DNA of 15,958 nt. Source: Chlamydiota bacterium. GTDB taxonomy: Bacteria; Chlamydiota; Chlamydiia; Chlamydiales; Criblamydiaceae. Below, piece after piece: positions 1-10,300 of the stretch. The stretch's first letter is position 1. Each line of letters begins with the position of its first letter. The notes below the pieces were generated by a model. That model made no database searches. It was not told the origin of the DNA and worked only from the letters and a program-made list of their open reading frames with translations. The stretch spans positions 1 to 15,958 of the forward strand of contig JAJFMC010000142.1 of the NCBI GenBank assembly GCA_021772365.1. Direction: 5' to 3'. Made by a program: the position numbers and the translations under genes.

Positions 1-3000
1 ATTGGCTATTGCATATAAAAACCCCTGTACTTGGTAGGCATTAAAGTTTGATACTGTTGTATTACCATTTGCTATTGTAAAATCGTTCACAGTCCCATTA
101 TTAGTGATAGAATTACCGGTCACGCTATTATCTGTTATGTCTGGAAGCTTGGTGACAGTAGCAATTTCTTCAAGTAAACTGACTTCTTTTAAAGGACCAA
201 TTAACCCTAAACTTTGATACCTATCGTTGTATGTGGAAGAATAGCCATTTAACGTGTTTGGAAGGGCTACAGGTATCGACCTTTCAGCAAAGAACACAAA
301 TCTATCGGCCTCCGCTTGAGCAGAGTCTTTGTCCTGCTGTGATATGGATTGATCATCAAGAATTTGTTGTAACCAGAGACCGACATTATCCTGAGCTATT
401 TCGTCAACGCGTATATATGTCTTTATTTCTGTGGTAGTGACAACAGGAGGTGGAAATATTTGTACGTCGGTCAATGTCTGAGGATCAGAAAAAATTCCGC
501 TAGGAGGTGATATCGTTCCATATGTAGAAAAAGTAATGACTATTTGATCACTTGGAACCGTCCATGCCTCAAGACCAACCAATTCATTCACATCATCAAT
601 ACCATTATTATAACTAGCGATAGCAATGTTTAATTGATCAATGTACGCATTATACTCATCTATCGCACCTTGTAAAGTGGTTAAATTTGTATTATTAACC
701 CCTGTATTGGAAGCAACTGTCAAATCATAAGGCATTGAGGCGATTACCTGGCTAATCCACTCATTCATTAATGCTTGAGTATCAGAAGAAAGGTTACCCG
801 TTACCGGCTCAGGAGGTGGAGAGACACCAAAATAAGAATTTACTGGCCAAGGAGCACCACCAGCTTCGAGATATAGGTTCGCAACATCATTATAATCGAT
901 ATTTAACCCTTTTATCCCTCCCGTCGTCAACATATCTCTCCAAGCAACAAAATCCAGATCAGTAAATTGGAATTGTGTCAAAGAAGAGAGTTTCTGATAA
1001 TCGCATACCAAATCTCCCAAGTTGGAAACAATTAAATTATCATTGATAGTGTCCTGAGTCATTATGGGTACCGTCGAATAATCACTTCTATTGTGAAGTG
1101 GCTTATAGGAGCTTAATACATTTTGTAAAGTACGATTTGCGGAAACCGAAGAACCTGGCATGAGATCTCTGAGCAGCTTCGGATCATAGAGAGGGATAGG
1201 AGGCAACCCATAGGTAGCTCGATCTATATTCTCCTGTTCAATTTCTGCATTAAGATCAGCTAAGTACTCCCCACCATCATGAGGGACTGGAGGGCCTGTA
1301 TTAAAAACATCAACTTGAGCATTTATCGCAACTATTTCAGGATTTAAAATAGCTACCTGAGCATTGTAATCGTCAATAGCTTGGTTTAGAAGATCCAAAT
1401 CAGCCTGTGTCTGTAGAGAATTGTTCCATGTCGTAATCGCATTATTATATGTATTAATGGCTGCATTTTCCAGACCAGTCTGGGCTGTATTGTAAGCATC
1501 AATGGATGTATTCAATCCATCGAAAAAGCTGTTTATTGTACTGAACTGGGTAGGATCTGAAAGATTACCAGTGATCTGCGGAATTCCCGTTAGATCTACA
1601 AATGGTATTTCTTCAAGGATAGCCATATTCTCAGCAGTATATTTATCATCTGGAACAAGTGGAGGAGTAAAATCAGGAATCTGTAGATAGGGATCTCTTT
1701 CATCCAATGGCAGAGCATCTCTAGGATCCGGTAAAGGGAATGTGCTAGGAGCGTCAGGCATAGAAGTTCGATCATCAATTCCCGCCTGTACTCCTGGAGT
1801 GATGAGATCGATATCAGGAAATGGGGTATACAAAAGTTCTGGGGTTCCTCCTAATAAAGGATTCGTTACGTTAATAAGCTGGTTAATAACTTCGGGTCTT
1901 GACTCCGGAATCGTCACGGGAAATGGGATAAAAAATGGTGGTGGGCCTGTTAGAATAATCGTGATATTTTCTGCATTGAAACCATCAACAACATTAGAAT
2001 TGAAGTCATTGATCGTGGGAGTGAAATTGGTACTCACGTTGGTATTATAATCATTTATTGCCTGAGTTAGCTCTTGGGCAGTTATATTATTTGCGTTATA
2101 GAGGACAATCTGCTCATTTAATGTATCAACAGCCAACTGTTCAGTATTTGGTGGAATCGCCGGAGGTGGATCTGGGGTGATTACATAGTCGTTATTATAT
2201 TGATCAATAGCTGTTTGTACACTCGTGTCGAGTCCAAATGTTGGACCGCTATTATATCCATATTTTAGGAAGAAATTCATGGTTTTGTGGATAAGATATA
2301 TATCGCTGACAATGGGTATTTCGATAGAAACATATTGACTCAGATTAACAGGAATACCCACTGGTGTCGGTGATGGCGGTAGTCCTATTGGTAAAAGTGT
2401 GTACTCAGGGGTGCTTGGCTCTAAAAGGGGAATTTGACGAATGTCTGACCCGGGAGGAGTAGGTTCTCCAAATACCAGGTAGCCCTCATATTTTTGATTA
2501 AATGCCTCGATTTCCTGATTAATGCTTGCAACGTTATTGTTATAATTTTGCACTTGTACGTTGTACTGATCAATCAGGTTATTTCTAGCTGAGGCGTAAG
2601 TCTCATAAACGCCAATGGCAGCATTTAATGCATTTTGCTTAGCAGTATTATCAGGATCGTTTACGTAATCCCATATCGCATTATTAACAAGTTCCGCTTG
2701 ATATTTTTCTTCCGTTACACCATTCCATTCTGACGCAGGTATAGAGGGAGGTGCCGCTCCAATCGTTTGCATTATATATTGCCCATGACCATCATTAACA
2801 CCTTTAACAATTCCATTAATGCCCAAGTTCACATAATCAAGAAAATGCTGGTCATTGAATTCTGTCTCGTAGACAAACTCGACAATTTCACAAGAGCAAT
2901 TAAATGGAGAGATAGAATTTAACGCACCTGCCAGATAGAACTTTCGAGAAGCCTCTTCTCCGGTTAGTAACTCCTCCCATTGGGTTGTAATATTGTCATT

Positions 3001-3210
3001 AGTCGAGGCCAGTAAAACCTTGTTGAATAGCAGTATGGAGATTTCTCCTCTATCTAGTGTAAAGTCAAGAGTATCAACATTGGCACCAACAACAGAAAAA
3101 GACTGACGCCTAGTTTCTCCGTCTAGTTTATTCAACGCTTCACATAACGGGATATGCTGTCCCGTATTTGGATCTATAGGTAGCGAACCTGGGTCTATGG
3201 GTAATGACAT
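1..3210 (-). CDS. Giant YN-module / Pro-rich protein, C-terminus beyond window
   Basis: I do not recognise a family. The frame from ATG 3210 is open for 1070 codons to the window edge with no in-frame stop, so the protein is longer than seen. A Shine-Dalgarno GAGGTG sits 5 bases before the ATG. There is no signal peptide; the N-terminus repeats 'LPIDP' (residues 3-15). Residues about 30-200 look globular and include an NCSC pair near residue 104. The rest alternates helical modules rich in I-D-x-Y-N (about 213-241, 335-342, 373-412, 555-637, 841-880) with linkers full of PP, PPP and DP. Near residues 1018-1045 a stretch rich in N, T, S and V (NSVTGNSITNNGTV) looks like a beta-solenoid or fibre shaft. 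It is the last visible gene of a probable operon, 75 bases after its neighbour. The modules resemble those in the 1035- and 1603-aa neighbours. A fibrous or structural role, or a secreted effector, are both open. Confidence 0.85.
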   Translation of the reverse strand, partial: MSLPIDPGSLPIDPNTGQHIPLCEALNKLDGETRRQSFSVVGANVDTLDFTLDRGEISILLFNKVLLASTNDNITTQWEELLTGEEASRKFYLAGALNSISPFNCSCEIVEFVYETEFNDQHFLDYVNLGINGIVKGVNDGHGQYIMQTIGAAPPSIPASEWNGVTEEKYQAELVNNAIWDYVNDPDNTAKQNALNAAIGVYETYASARNNLIDQYNVQVQNYNNNVASINQEIEAFNQKYEGYLVFGEPTPPGSDIRQIPLLEPSTPEYTLLPIGLPPSPTPVGIPVNLSQYVSIEIPIVSDIYLIHKTMNFFLKYGYNSGPTFGLDTSVQTAIDQYNNDYVITPDPPPAIPPNTEQLAVDTLNEQIVLYNANNITAQELTQAINDYNTNVSTNFTPTINDFNSNVVDGFNAENITIILTGPPPFFIPFPVTIPESRPEVINQLINVTNPLLGGTPELLYTPFPDIDLITPGVQAGIDDRTSMPDAPSTFPLPDPRDALPLDERDPYLQIPDFTPPLVPDDKYTAENMAILEEIPFVDLTGIPQITGNLSDPTQFSTINSFFDGLNTSIDAYNTAQTGLENAAINTYNNAITTWNNSLQTQADLDLLNQAIDDYNAQVAILNPEIVAINAQVDVFNTGPPVPHDGGEYLADLNAEIEQENIDRATYGLPPIPLYDPKLLRDLMPGSSVSANRTLQNVLSSYKPLHNRSDYSTVPIMTQDTINDNLIVSNLGDLVCDYQKLSSLTQFQFTDLDFVAWRDMLTTGGIKGLNIDYNDVANLYLEAGGAPWPVNSYFGVSPPPEPVTGNLSSDTQALMNEWISQVIASMPYDLTVASNTGVNNTNLTTLQGAIDEYNAYIDQLNIAIASYNNGIDDVNELVGLEAWTVPSDQIVITFSTYGTISPPSGIFSDPQTLTDVQIFPPPVVTTTEIKTYIRVDEIAQDNVGLWLQQILDDQSISQQDKDSAQAEADRFVFFAERSIPVALPNTLNGYSSTYNDRYQSLGLIGPLKEVSLLEEIATVTKLPDITDNSVTGNSITNNGTVNDFTIANGNTTVSNFNAYQVQGFLYAIAN

Positions 3211-3220
3211 ATTTCACCTC

Positions 3221-3264
3221 ATTATATTACTAAGCCAGCAATTCTCGATAAATTATATTAACTA
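3221..3264. repeat. Short direct repeat in intergenic gap
   Basis: ATTATATTACTA (3221-3232) recurs as ATTATATTAACTA (3252-3264), 31 bases apart start to start. On the minus strand each copy contains TATAAT. It may be a duplicated -10 region, a binding-site pair, or chance in A+T-rich DNA. Confidence 0.4.
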
Positions 3265-3282
3265 GTACTGCCTCTATTTCAA
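3252..3282 (-). promoter_or_regulatory. Possible internal promoter before the left-edge gene
   Basis: In the 75-base gap before the left-edge gene, TTGAAA (3282-3277) and TATAAT (3257-3252) face the gene on the minus strand with a 19-base spacer, which is longer than ideal. If used, the leader would be about 35 bases and the last gene could be expressed apart from the operon. The gap is A+T-rich, so a chance match is quite possible. Confidence 0.3.
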
Positions 3283-3285
3283 CTT

Positions 3286-4236
3286 TTACATCCTCTGCTC
3301 TGCTAATGCCTTCAATATTTCATATTCAGAGGCATCATCAGATTTTTCCATCATCGAACTTGTGATCAAAACACCTGCCTTTGAAAAACTTCTTAAAAAT
3401 TCGTACATCTCGAGTGAAGGAAATTTAAATTGCTGAAAATGCTGTTGAACGATATCCATCATTTCACTATTTCCTCCCTCGGTGATATTCTCTACCAAAA
3501 TACCAATATGTTCTGATAGTCCTAAGGATAGTTCTCCTTCAGAGGAGTTTTCTTCAGGGGAGCCAAATACAACTTTATTGAGTACATGTTTGATCTCTTG
3601 AACTTTCGCATCGTCGAGATCCTCGGCCAAGGCAAATTCCACCCGCGTATTCAACAGTTCCCTGAATTCGTTAGTGCCTAACAACTTCACAGCCTCGATA
3701 CTTTCCAAAGGTGTACCATATAGTACGAAGTCTACATTCACTTCCGCTGCTATTGAGATTGCGGTCTCTTCATTGACAATATCCATGGATGTTAGTGTAT
3801 TTGCAATGGCGTTTTGTACTTCTTCCGTACTTAGGTTGAACAATTCTTGAGAACGCAAGATCCTGTCTCCTGCTTCATAACTGAGTGTTGCAGCCTGCCC
3901 CTTATTTATTCCTACTTTTAACAATTGGAGTTCAAGGGACTTGGTAAATATTTCTGCTCGGGTAAATGATGTAATCCCAAGTTCTTCTCGTATATCTTTC
4001 ATTGTTGACTCACTGACAAAAGCCGATAAATCATAATCGTAAGCATCAGATCGTATTACTTCAGCAAGTGCATCCTGGAGAACTTGGTAATAACTCTCAG
4101 CATCGACAATATCACATGCATTACCAAAAAAAATTCCTGACACCTTCCCTGCCAAAACACTGGTAAGTGGCTTGGGTACACCGTTATCTTCAAAAAAAGC
4201 TTGAAGACTCGCTTCTAACCACTTCAACTGTTCCAT
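3286..4236 (-). CDS. 316-aa helical-repeat protein, related to its large neighbours
   Basis: Function unknown. The start at 4236 is supported by GGGAG about 9 bases upstream, and it overlaps the end of the preceding 1035-aa gene by 13 bases, which suggests translational coupling and related amounts. The protein is predicted to be almost all alpha-helix, soluble, with no signal peptide or membrane segment and a single cysteine near residue 41. It carries copies of the degenerate repeat seen in the two larger upstream proteins, for example the 'LKVGINKGQAATLSYEA' stretch (about 106-122) and 'DIVNEETAISIAAE' (about 152-165). It lacks the Ser/Pro-rich tail, the YN coiled-coil module and the Pro-rich linker. 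It could be a trimmed paralogue, a detached repeat domain that packs with the larger proteins, or a chaperone-like partner. The fact of the gene is secure, the role is not. Confidence 0.9.
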   Translation of the reverse strand: MEQLKWLEASLQAFFEDNGVPKPLTSVLAGKVSGIFFGNACDIVDAESYYQVLQDALAEVIRSDAYDYDLSAFVSESTMKDIREELGITSFTRAEIFTKSLELQLLKVGINKGQAATLSYEAGDRILRSQELFNLSTEEVQNAIANTLTSMDIVNEETAISIAAEVNVDFVLYGTPLESIEAVKLLGTNEFRELLNTRVEFALAEDLDDAKVQEIKHVLNKVVFGSPEENSSEGELSLGLSEHIGILVENITEGGNSEMMDIVQQHFQQFKFPSLEMYEFLRSFSKAGVLITSSMMEKSDDASEYEILKALAEQRM

Positions 4237-7200
4237 ACTCTCTCTCCCAGCTGTGTTTTTACATTAAACAAATCTGAAGCTCCACGCTTAGCCATGGCTT
4301 CGCTTTCCTCTGTCGAAGCTCCTAAGCTTTCGACGGTACTCAGAATGGCTTCCTCTATTTTATCCCTGCGAAAAGAACTCTCGATGACCTCAGGAGGGAT
4401 TGGAACACCTAAGCGATCTCCGATCATTTCTGCAAATTTTCCTACACTTATGTACGAATCACCAAGGTACATGATTTGGCCCAATATCGGTTGTGTAATT
4501 GAATTGTCAAATCCATGTTGTGCCAAATTGGCACCAACTTTATTGATGTCAATATAACTTTCAGGATCTTCTATACGCTTTGCCACAGCATAGGCTTGTT
4601 CATAACTCATGTCTGTAATCGCCACCAGCTGCTCGGCAATCTCATCAGCAGGTGTTCGGTCTGTAATTGGTGGATTTACGGATATAGGCTCTAATACATC
4701 ACTTCTTGCTGCTTTACTAAATCCCTCAGCAATTAAACCTGTGTCTATTTGTCCTTTTAATTCGTCGACATTAACTAAACCGCTTAGGTCTAGTTGGTCA
4801 ATTGAACTTTCTATATCTGGTGGCAATAAAACAGCAAGTGTAGTTCTAAATGCCTGTTCACTCGTGTATGCTTCAGGTATGCTTAGGGCTTGTTTGACCG
4901 ATTTTTCAGCATTTTCAGGTGGATAACCACGCTTTTTCATCTCCGAATATAGCTGGTTTACTACAGAAAAAGAATCGACAACACTAATGAATGAAACACC
5001 AGCAGCGACACTTTTTGCAGACACAGGACCAGCCTTCATCCCACTCGACAATATACGCTCTACTACTTGTTCAAAAGCCTGTTGATGCGTCATAGATTGT
5101 GACTGTGTCGACAGTACCGCAGCAATGAAAGCGGGGTCCGTTACACCAAATTTATCAAGTTGTTCGGCACTGGCTCCTCCTTCTATCCTGCTAGAAACTT
5201 CTAAAGCGTGGGCAAGCGTTCTTGTCAACGTAATATCATTAATAGCTCTAGGACTCGTTGCCAATCCTTGTATCAATGCTTTGGCTACTTCTGGATCAAA
5301 GCGACTTTCAAGTTCGCTTTGTAAACTTCCGATTTTTGACGGCGACAAATCAGTTAAACCAGAATTCACAGGATCGTTTTTTAGAGCCTCTATTTTACTT
5401 GGGTCATCAAAAAGTTCTTGAAGAGCCTCGTGCGAGAGAAAAGATGGAGAAACATTTGAATCTACAGTAGGCGCTAAAGGCATAAATGCAGCCAACGTCC
5501 TCGTAATGTCGTCAGCTAACTTCCCAGCTAATGCTGGGTTGGTAACTCCAGCTCTCTTAAAGTTGCTTGATAAGGCACTTCTCAAATCTGCTAATCTCTG
5601 AAACGGAAGCTGTTTAATCGTATCCCCAATGGCACGATTTGCAATATCTTCAGACTCTTCTGCTGTAAAATTATTTTGTTCTATAAGGGTTTTAGCAGTC
5701 ATTGCGATCATGGGTGCTGTTATAAAACTATTTTGCAAAACATGATTGAAACTCGTGGGTGTACGGTCAATTTTTTTACCGGAACCGCCCATTCCCTGAG
5801 CAAAAAGTTGTTCCTCCATCCCCTTAAAACTAAATGGGGTAGATATAAACTTGGGCACTGACAAAAGAATAGTGAGCTGCATGGCATCTATTATTTTTTG
5901 CTTATCTTCTTGAAGAAGATTCATTGTTGGATCATGAGAATTCACAAGAACTAACATTAGACTTTGTAATCTCCCTGATTCAAAACTTCGTTTCAGAACA
6001 CCAGCCAAATTCACTCCAAATACCATATCAATGGTAAGTTCAGATGGATTTTGACCAGAAAGCATCTCACGCGTTGCAGATACTGCTGATAACACAGCAT
6101 CAGCATATACTTGCTTTGTTAACGTATCCATTTGATCAATGAACGTATCACTTCCTGCTAATTTTTTTGCTTCATCAGAAGTAGTCATCGCTTGGTTAAT
6201 TTTTAGGAAAAAATCTTGGATGATCGGTGATTGTGTACGCTGTAGATCACCAGATTTTTCAAAATGACTTTCCCTTGGTATGATTTCTAGTTCAACAGGA
6301 AGTTGTTTGTTGAATTTTTTTAACAACGCAGCTGTGTATTCTATATTTTTAGCAGATATTTTTGTACTCTGAGCCATAACATCCCAAGAAGAACTCGTTG
6401 AAGTTAGAGTTTGTGGAGGAGCTGTCATCTGACTTTGAAGTGTAGAAGAATCTGGAGGTGGTGGAGGTAATTTCACCTGAGAGATAGGACTCGGCGCAGT
6501 TATCGGACCGCTAATGTCATAAGAAATTGGTGGGATTCCCGAAGTTGGTATTTCAGAAAAAGGAGACAATTCAGGCATCTGATAAGTAGCCCCATATTTG
6601 GCGAGTTGCTGATTTATGACATCAACCTCATCGTTAAAATCGTCAATAGATTTATTATAAGTATCAATAGCCGTATTAATCTTGTCAATATCGCCACTCA
6701 TAGCACTATTCCAATCACTTAAGTAACTATTATAGTCATCCACATCTTTCTGAAACTCATCTTGTGTAATATCTCCATTTTGATAAGCGGCAATTTGTTG
6801 ATTCATCTTCTTAGTAGCTTCTACTAAAGTTAACCCTGAGGGCTCAAGTTTTTTATTTTTTGCTGCATCTTTTACTTTTGCATTAAAATCACTGATAGCA
6901 TCGTTCAACGCACCAATGCTTTTGGATTCTAGATCATACAAATCTTGCATGTCATCGCTGAGCTGATCAATAGTCTCTATGTTTGCCTGTGTTGCTGCTG
7001 CCAATGTTCCTTTGGCATAACTCGCATCTTTAGACAGTTCATGATCTGTTATTAGGCCTTTGTAAATCTCAGTTGACATCTTGTATTTTGGTAGATCCAC
7101 ACTTTGTGTATATGACAGGATGCTAGGAGCAGCCCCATAATCATATGATTGTTTCGATTCTGCGGAAGAAGAGACTGAGTCTCCGGATGGATAAACTGCA

Positions 7201-7331
7201 TCAAGGGACTCTCCACCACCTTGTTTTGTAGAAGGAGTGCCTTTTGTTGCCTTTTCTGCCTCTTTCTGAGGATGTTCAGGTAACGAATCTGATCCCCCTG
7301 ATGAAAATGATGATACACTAGTATCGGCCAT
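4224..7331 (-). CDS. 1035-aa cysteine-free protein: YN coiled coil, Pro-rich linker, helical repeats
   Basis: I recognise no family. The start at 7331 has AGGAGA 8 bases upstream and lies 36 bases after the 1603-aa gene. Visible layout: a flexible S/G/T/E/P-rich tail (1-70) with no signal peptide; helical segments (75-250) with a YN module at about 193-245 (VDDYNSYLSDWN, AIDTYNKSIDDFN); a Pro-rich linker (about 252-305) with a PPPPP run near 290; a helical core (about 310-555); then degenerate 'G[VFY]....A...A' repeats to the C-terminus, such as 'FKRAGVTNPALAGKLADD' and 'KKRGYPPENAEKSVKQAL'. There are no cysteines. The layout parallels the 1603-aa neighbour, so I infer common ancestry. A secreted effector or a structural scaffold is plausible; no catalytic motif is seen. 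The last 13 bases overlap the next gene. Confidence 0.92.
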   Translation of the reverse strand: MADTSVSSFSSGGSDSLPEHPQKEAEKATKGTPSTKQGGGESLDAVYPSGDSVSSSAESKQSYDYGAAPSILSYTQSVDLPKYKMSTEIYKGLITDHELSKDASYAKGTLAAATQANIETIDQLSDDMQDLYDLESKSIGALNDAISDFNAKVKDAAKNKKLEPSGLTLVEATKKMNQQIAAYQNGDITQDEFQKDVDDYNSYLSDWNSAMSGDIDKINTAIDTYNKSIDDFNDEVDVINQQLAKYGATYQMPELSPFSEIPTSGIPPISYDISGPITAPSPISQVKLPPPPPDSSTLQSQMTAPPQTLTSTSSSWDVMAQSTKISAKNIEYTAALLKKFNKQLPVELEIIPRESHFEKSGDLQRTQSPIIQDFFLKINQAMTTSDEAKKLAGSDTFIDQMDTLTKQVYADAVLSAVSATREMLSGQNPSELTIDMVFGVNLAGVLKRSFESGRLQSLMLVLVNSHDPTMNLLQEDKQKIIDAMQLTILLSVPKFISTPFSFKGMEEQLFAQGMGGSGKKIDRTPTSFNHVLQNSFITAPMIAMTAKTLIEQNNFTAEESEDIANRAIGDTIKQLPFQRLADLRSALSSNFKRAGVTNPALAGKLADDITRTLAAFMPLAPTVDSNVSPSFLSHEALQELFDDPSKIEALKNDPVNSGLTDLSPSKIGSLQSELESRFDPEVAKALIQGLATSPRAINDITLTRTLAHALEVSSRIEGGASAEQLDKFGVTDPAFIAAVLSTQSQSMTHQQAFEQVVERILSSGMKAGPVSAKSVAAGVSFISVVDSFSVVNQLYSEMKKRGYPPENAEKSVKQALSIPEAYTSEQAFRTTLAVLLPPDIESSIDQLDLSGLVNVDELKGQIDTGLIAEGFSKAARSDVLEPISVNPPITDRTPADEIAEQLVAITDMSYEQAYAVAKRIEDPESYIDINKVGANLAQHGFDNSITQPILGQIMYLGDSYISVGKFAEMIGDRLGVPIPPEVIESSFRRDKIEEAILSTVESLGASTEESEAMAKRGASDLFNVKTQLGERVWNS

Positions 7332-7367
7332 ATCATTATTCTCCTAATAAATTGTGTTGGCAAGGTG

Positions 7368-10300
7368 TTAAATTAAAAGATCTATCGTTTTATCTATGTC
7401 TCGATCTTCCAAACCAATGTTATTGAGTAGTGCTTCTTGAATAATTTTTAGAAATCTCATTCCATTGACATTTAATATCTCTGTAAAGAGGAAGGTATCA
7501 AAATTTACTTGCGTACTACTCGACATAGTATCTGTCACACCTTGCATAATTAGTTTTCTATAATTTTTTGAGCTTACATTCTTGATCAACTCTTCAAGTT
7601 GTACTTTTATCAAATCCATGACTGACTCTTCATTTGGACGTCCATACATCGTTGTCAGAGGTCCTAATAAAAGCATAATAAACTCTTCACTTATACGCTT
7701 CGCCTTTTCTGGCGGTATTGTCCCTTGGAATTTCTCTAAAATGATATTCGTTAGTTGTTCACGTAATTCCAATTGAGGTATCAACTGAGCACTGTTGGGC
7801 GTAAAAAGAGATCCAACATTTTCTAGAACGATTCCTGCATTCATTGCATTCACAATATCATCTGCAGATATGTTGTTGACAAACTCTCTTTTCTTCAAAG
7901 CTTCCAGTAATGCTCGATTAAATGCTCCCTGATCAGTAAACGCATTGACATCGCGATAAACCTCATCAGCAATAAGACGCAATTCATTTTCAGAACTTTC
8001 TCCCAACTCTAAATACTCATGTGCGCGATGAATTAACTCCTGGATAAAGAGTTCTTTTCGTAAATTATCTGTAATAATAATTTCATGTGCTATTTTCTCA
8101 GCCTGCTTACTGTTCAATAAATCTGTCGACAAAGCAATTTCATCACGCAAAATATTTCTAAAAACTTCCTCATTATATGCAGACTGACGATGTGTAATCG
8201 CCTTGTCAACGGCAATAAGTATATCGTTTCTCAAAGGACTAAGTTGTAGATCGCCTTGATTAATAATCGCTGCAACAACGTTACTGCTCATAATCAGGTC
8301 TGTTAGTTGATTAACAGCAAATTCACGACTCACAGCACCTTCTTTAAGTCGTTCCGACGTCATATGTAAATCAATCTGGCTAGATCCTATTTTAAACAGA
8401 TTTTGTGAAGCTTGTGATGCTAACTTTTTAGCCTCATCTTCACTAAATCCTGCATTATGCAATTCCCTAACCGCTGCAATCTGCATAGCCTCTGGGTGCA
8501 TTATGTGATCAATTCGTAATGATTCAGACATTCCCACAGCTGTCTGTGGGCTAACACCTGTAATATATGCAGCATCCTGAAATGCCTTGCGAAAATCTTC
8601 AACACTATTTAGAGCGTTCGGCATGCTCAACTGCCTACTAATAATTTCATTCGTCGTTTTTTGTACGTCATCAATTCCTGCTTTCTCTAATTGATTAGCT
8701 ACTTGCTCCTGCAGATTACTGCCGTCAAAAACTCCACTAACGTCCATATGATTGGCTGCACGACTTGCCTGATCAGCTTCCACGCCTAACGTTGTCATTA
8801 GTGCATGACGAACTGCACCACGGACAGCATCTTCTTCATTACGGGTCTCTGGTGATGAAAAACTAGCACTAGCGATGTCTCTGGCCAATCCATCAACTTT
8901 TTCTGCCGGCTGCCCGGCATTAACCAACCCTTGCGTCAGCCCACCAATAAGAGCATCACGGTTCACTGCATCCTCGAGGTTCAACGACGCAACGAGATCT
9001 GACCCTAAATTTTTATCAACACCCCATCCTGTAGCAAGATTTGTCAATATCGCATTCTGATAGTGGACCATATCAGACACACTACCCTGAACATGAGCAA
9101 CATTCTTTGTGACAACAGAAGCAACAGCCATCGCCTCGGTTAAATCATTGGTATGTTCATGAGAAAATAAAGCTTCAGCGAGCGGTGAGATGATCGATTG
9201 AACATCAAAAACAGCATTCTCGTCAACAGAACTTAAAACTCCTTTAGCGTAATCACTAGATGTCAGCAGCTGTGAGGTAATCGTATCTTCTAGATGCCCT
9301 TTGACTCCCCTTCCTTCAATGTTCATCTGATGAACATACGGGATCAATAACTTAGCATAATCCGCTGATACACCTCCAGATATGCCTTGATCGATAAGCC
9401 GTCCCATCAACAATGTCTCATTCACACCGGAATCAAGTAATACAGATGCCACCGATCCTTCACCAAATCCATCGACAGCAGAAGCAGCATATCGCAACCT
9501 TGGATTCGCCGCAGGTGAAGATAATATATCCCCAGCAAGTGAAAGCGCTTCTTCTGAAGATACAAAAGGCAATAAAGCCCTCCTTACAGATGCCTGGAGG
9601 TTCGCTCCTCCATTAAATGACGCACCACCGGAAAATACATGATTTATTGCCGCCTGTGCAATTCCACCTAAACTGTCTCCAAGCTCCGGAAACTGCTGAG
9701 ATAAAACCGATATAGTAGCTCCTCCTAACAGAGCTTTCAATGATCCCAAATGTGTCTGGACTGCCTGCGACGTTTTGCCAACAAGACCGATATCATTAAG
9801 CTGTCCAGGTGAAGATAATCCAGCCAAAACCAAATCACCGGCTAGCTGATGAGAATCTTTTCCAGGTAACCCCACCGCTTCTAAACGATTATGAAAGCCA
9901 TGAAATTGTAATTTCAAATCACTGGGTGATAAACCAAAAGCCCCTTGTGCTCCCTTCGACCTTAGCAAATACTTTAACGTCGACTCTGCTATTCCTAAGC
10001 TGTCTTCTATACTCACTCCCTGTCTAACAAGGCCTCGATATAACTGCACTAATACTTCATTCAACGTCTTGGGGGCATGCTCAGAATCAATATCTAACCT
10101 CAATGGATCTCTATTCAGATCCCTAATCAACGCTTCGGGAGTATGTGTGGCAAATAATTGTTCGACAGCCCTACGGTACATGGGACCATACACATCTACA
10201 TCGAACCCTTTAAGAATCAAGTTAACTGCACTGTCTGATAACAACATGCCCGAATCAATCAATCCCAACGTAAATCCTGCATGTAACATCCGATCACTAA

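Noticed and set aside
1742..2050. Plus-strand frame of 102 codons opposite the left-edge gene
   Set aside because: It lies wholly inside the 1070-codon minus-strand frame, has no Shine-Dalgarno that I can see and reads as a shadow sequence.
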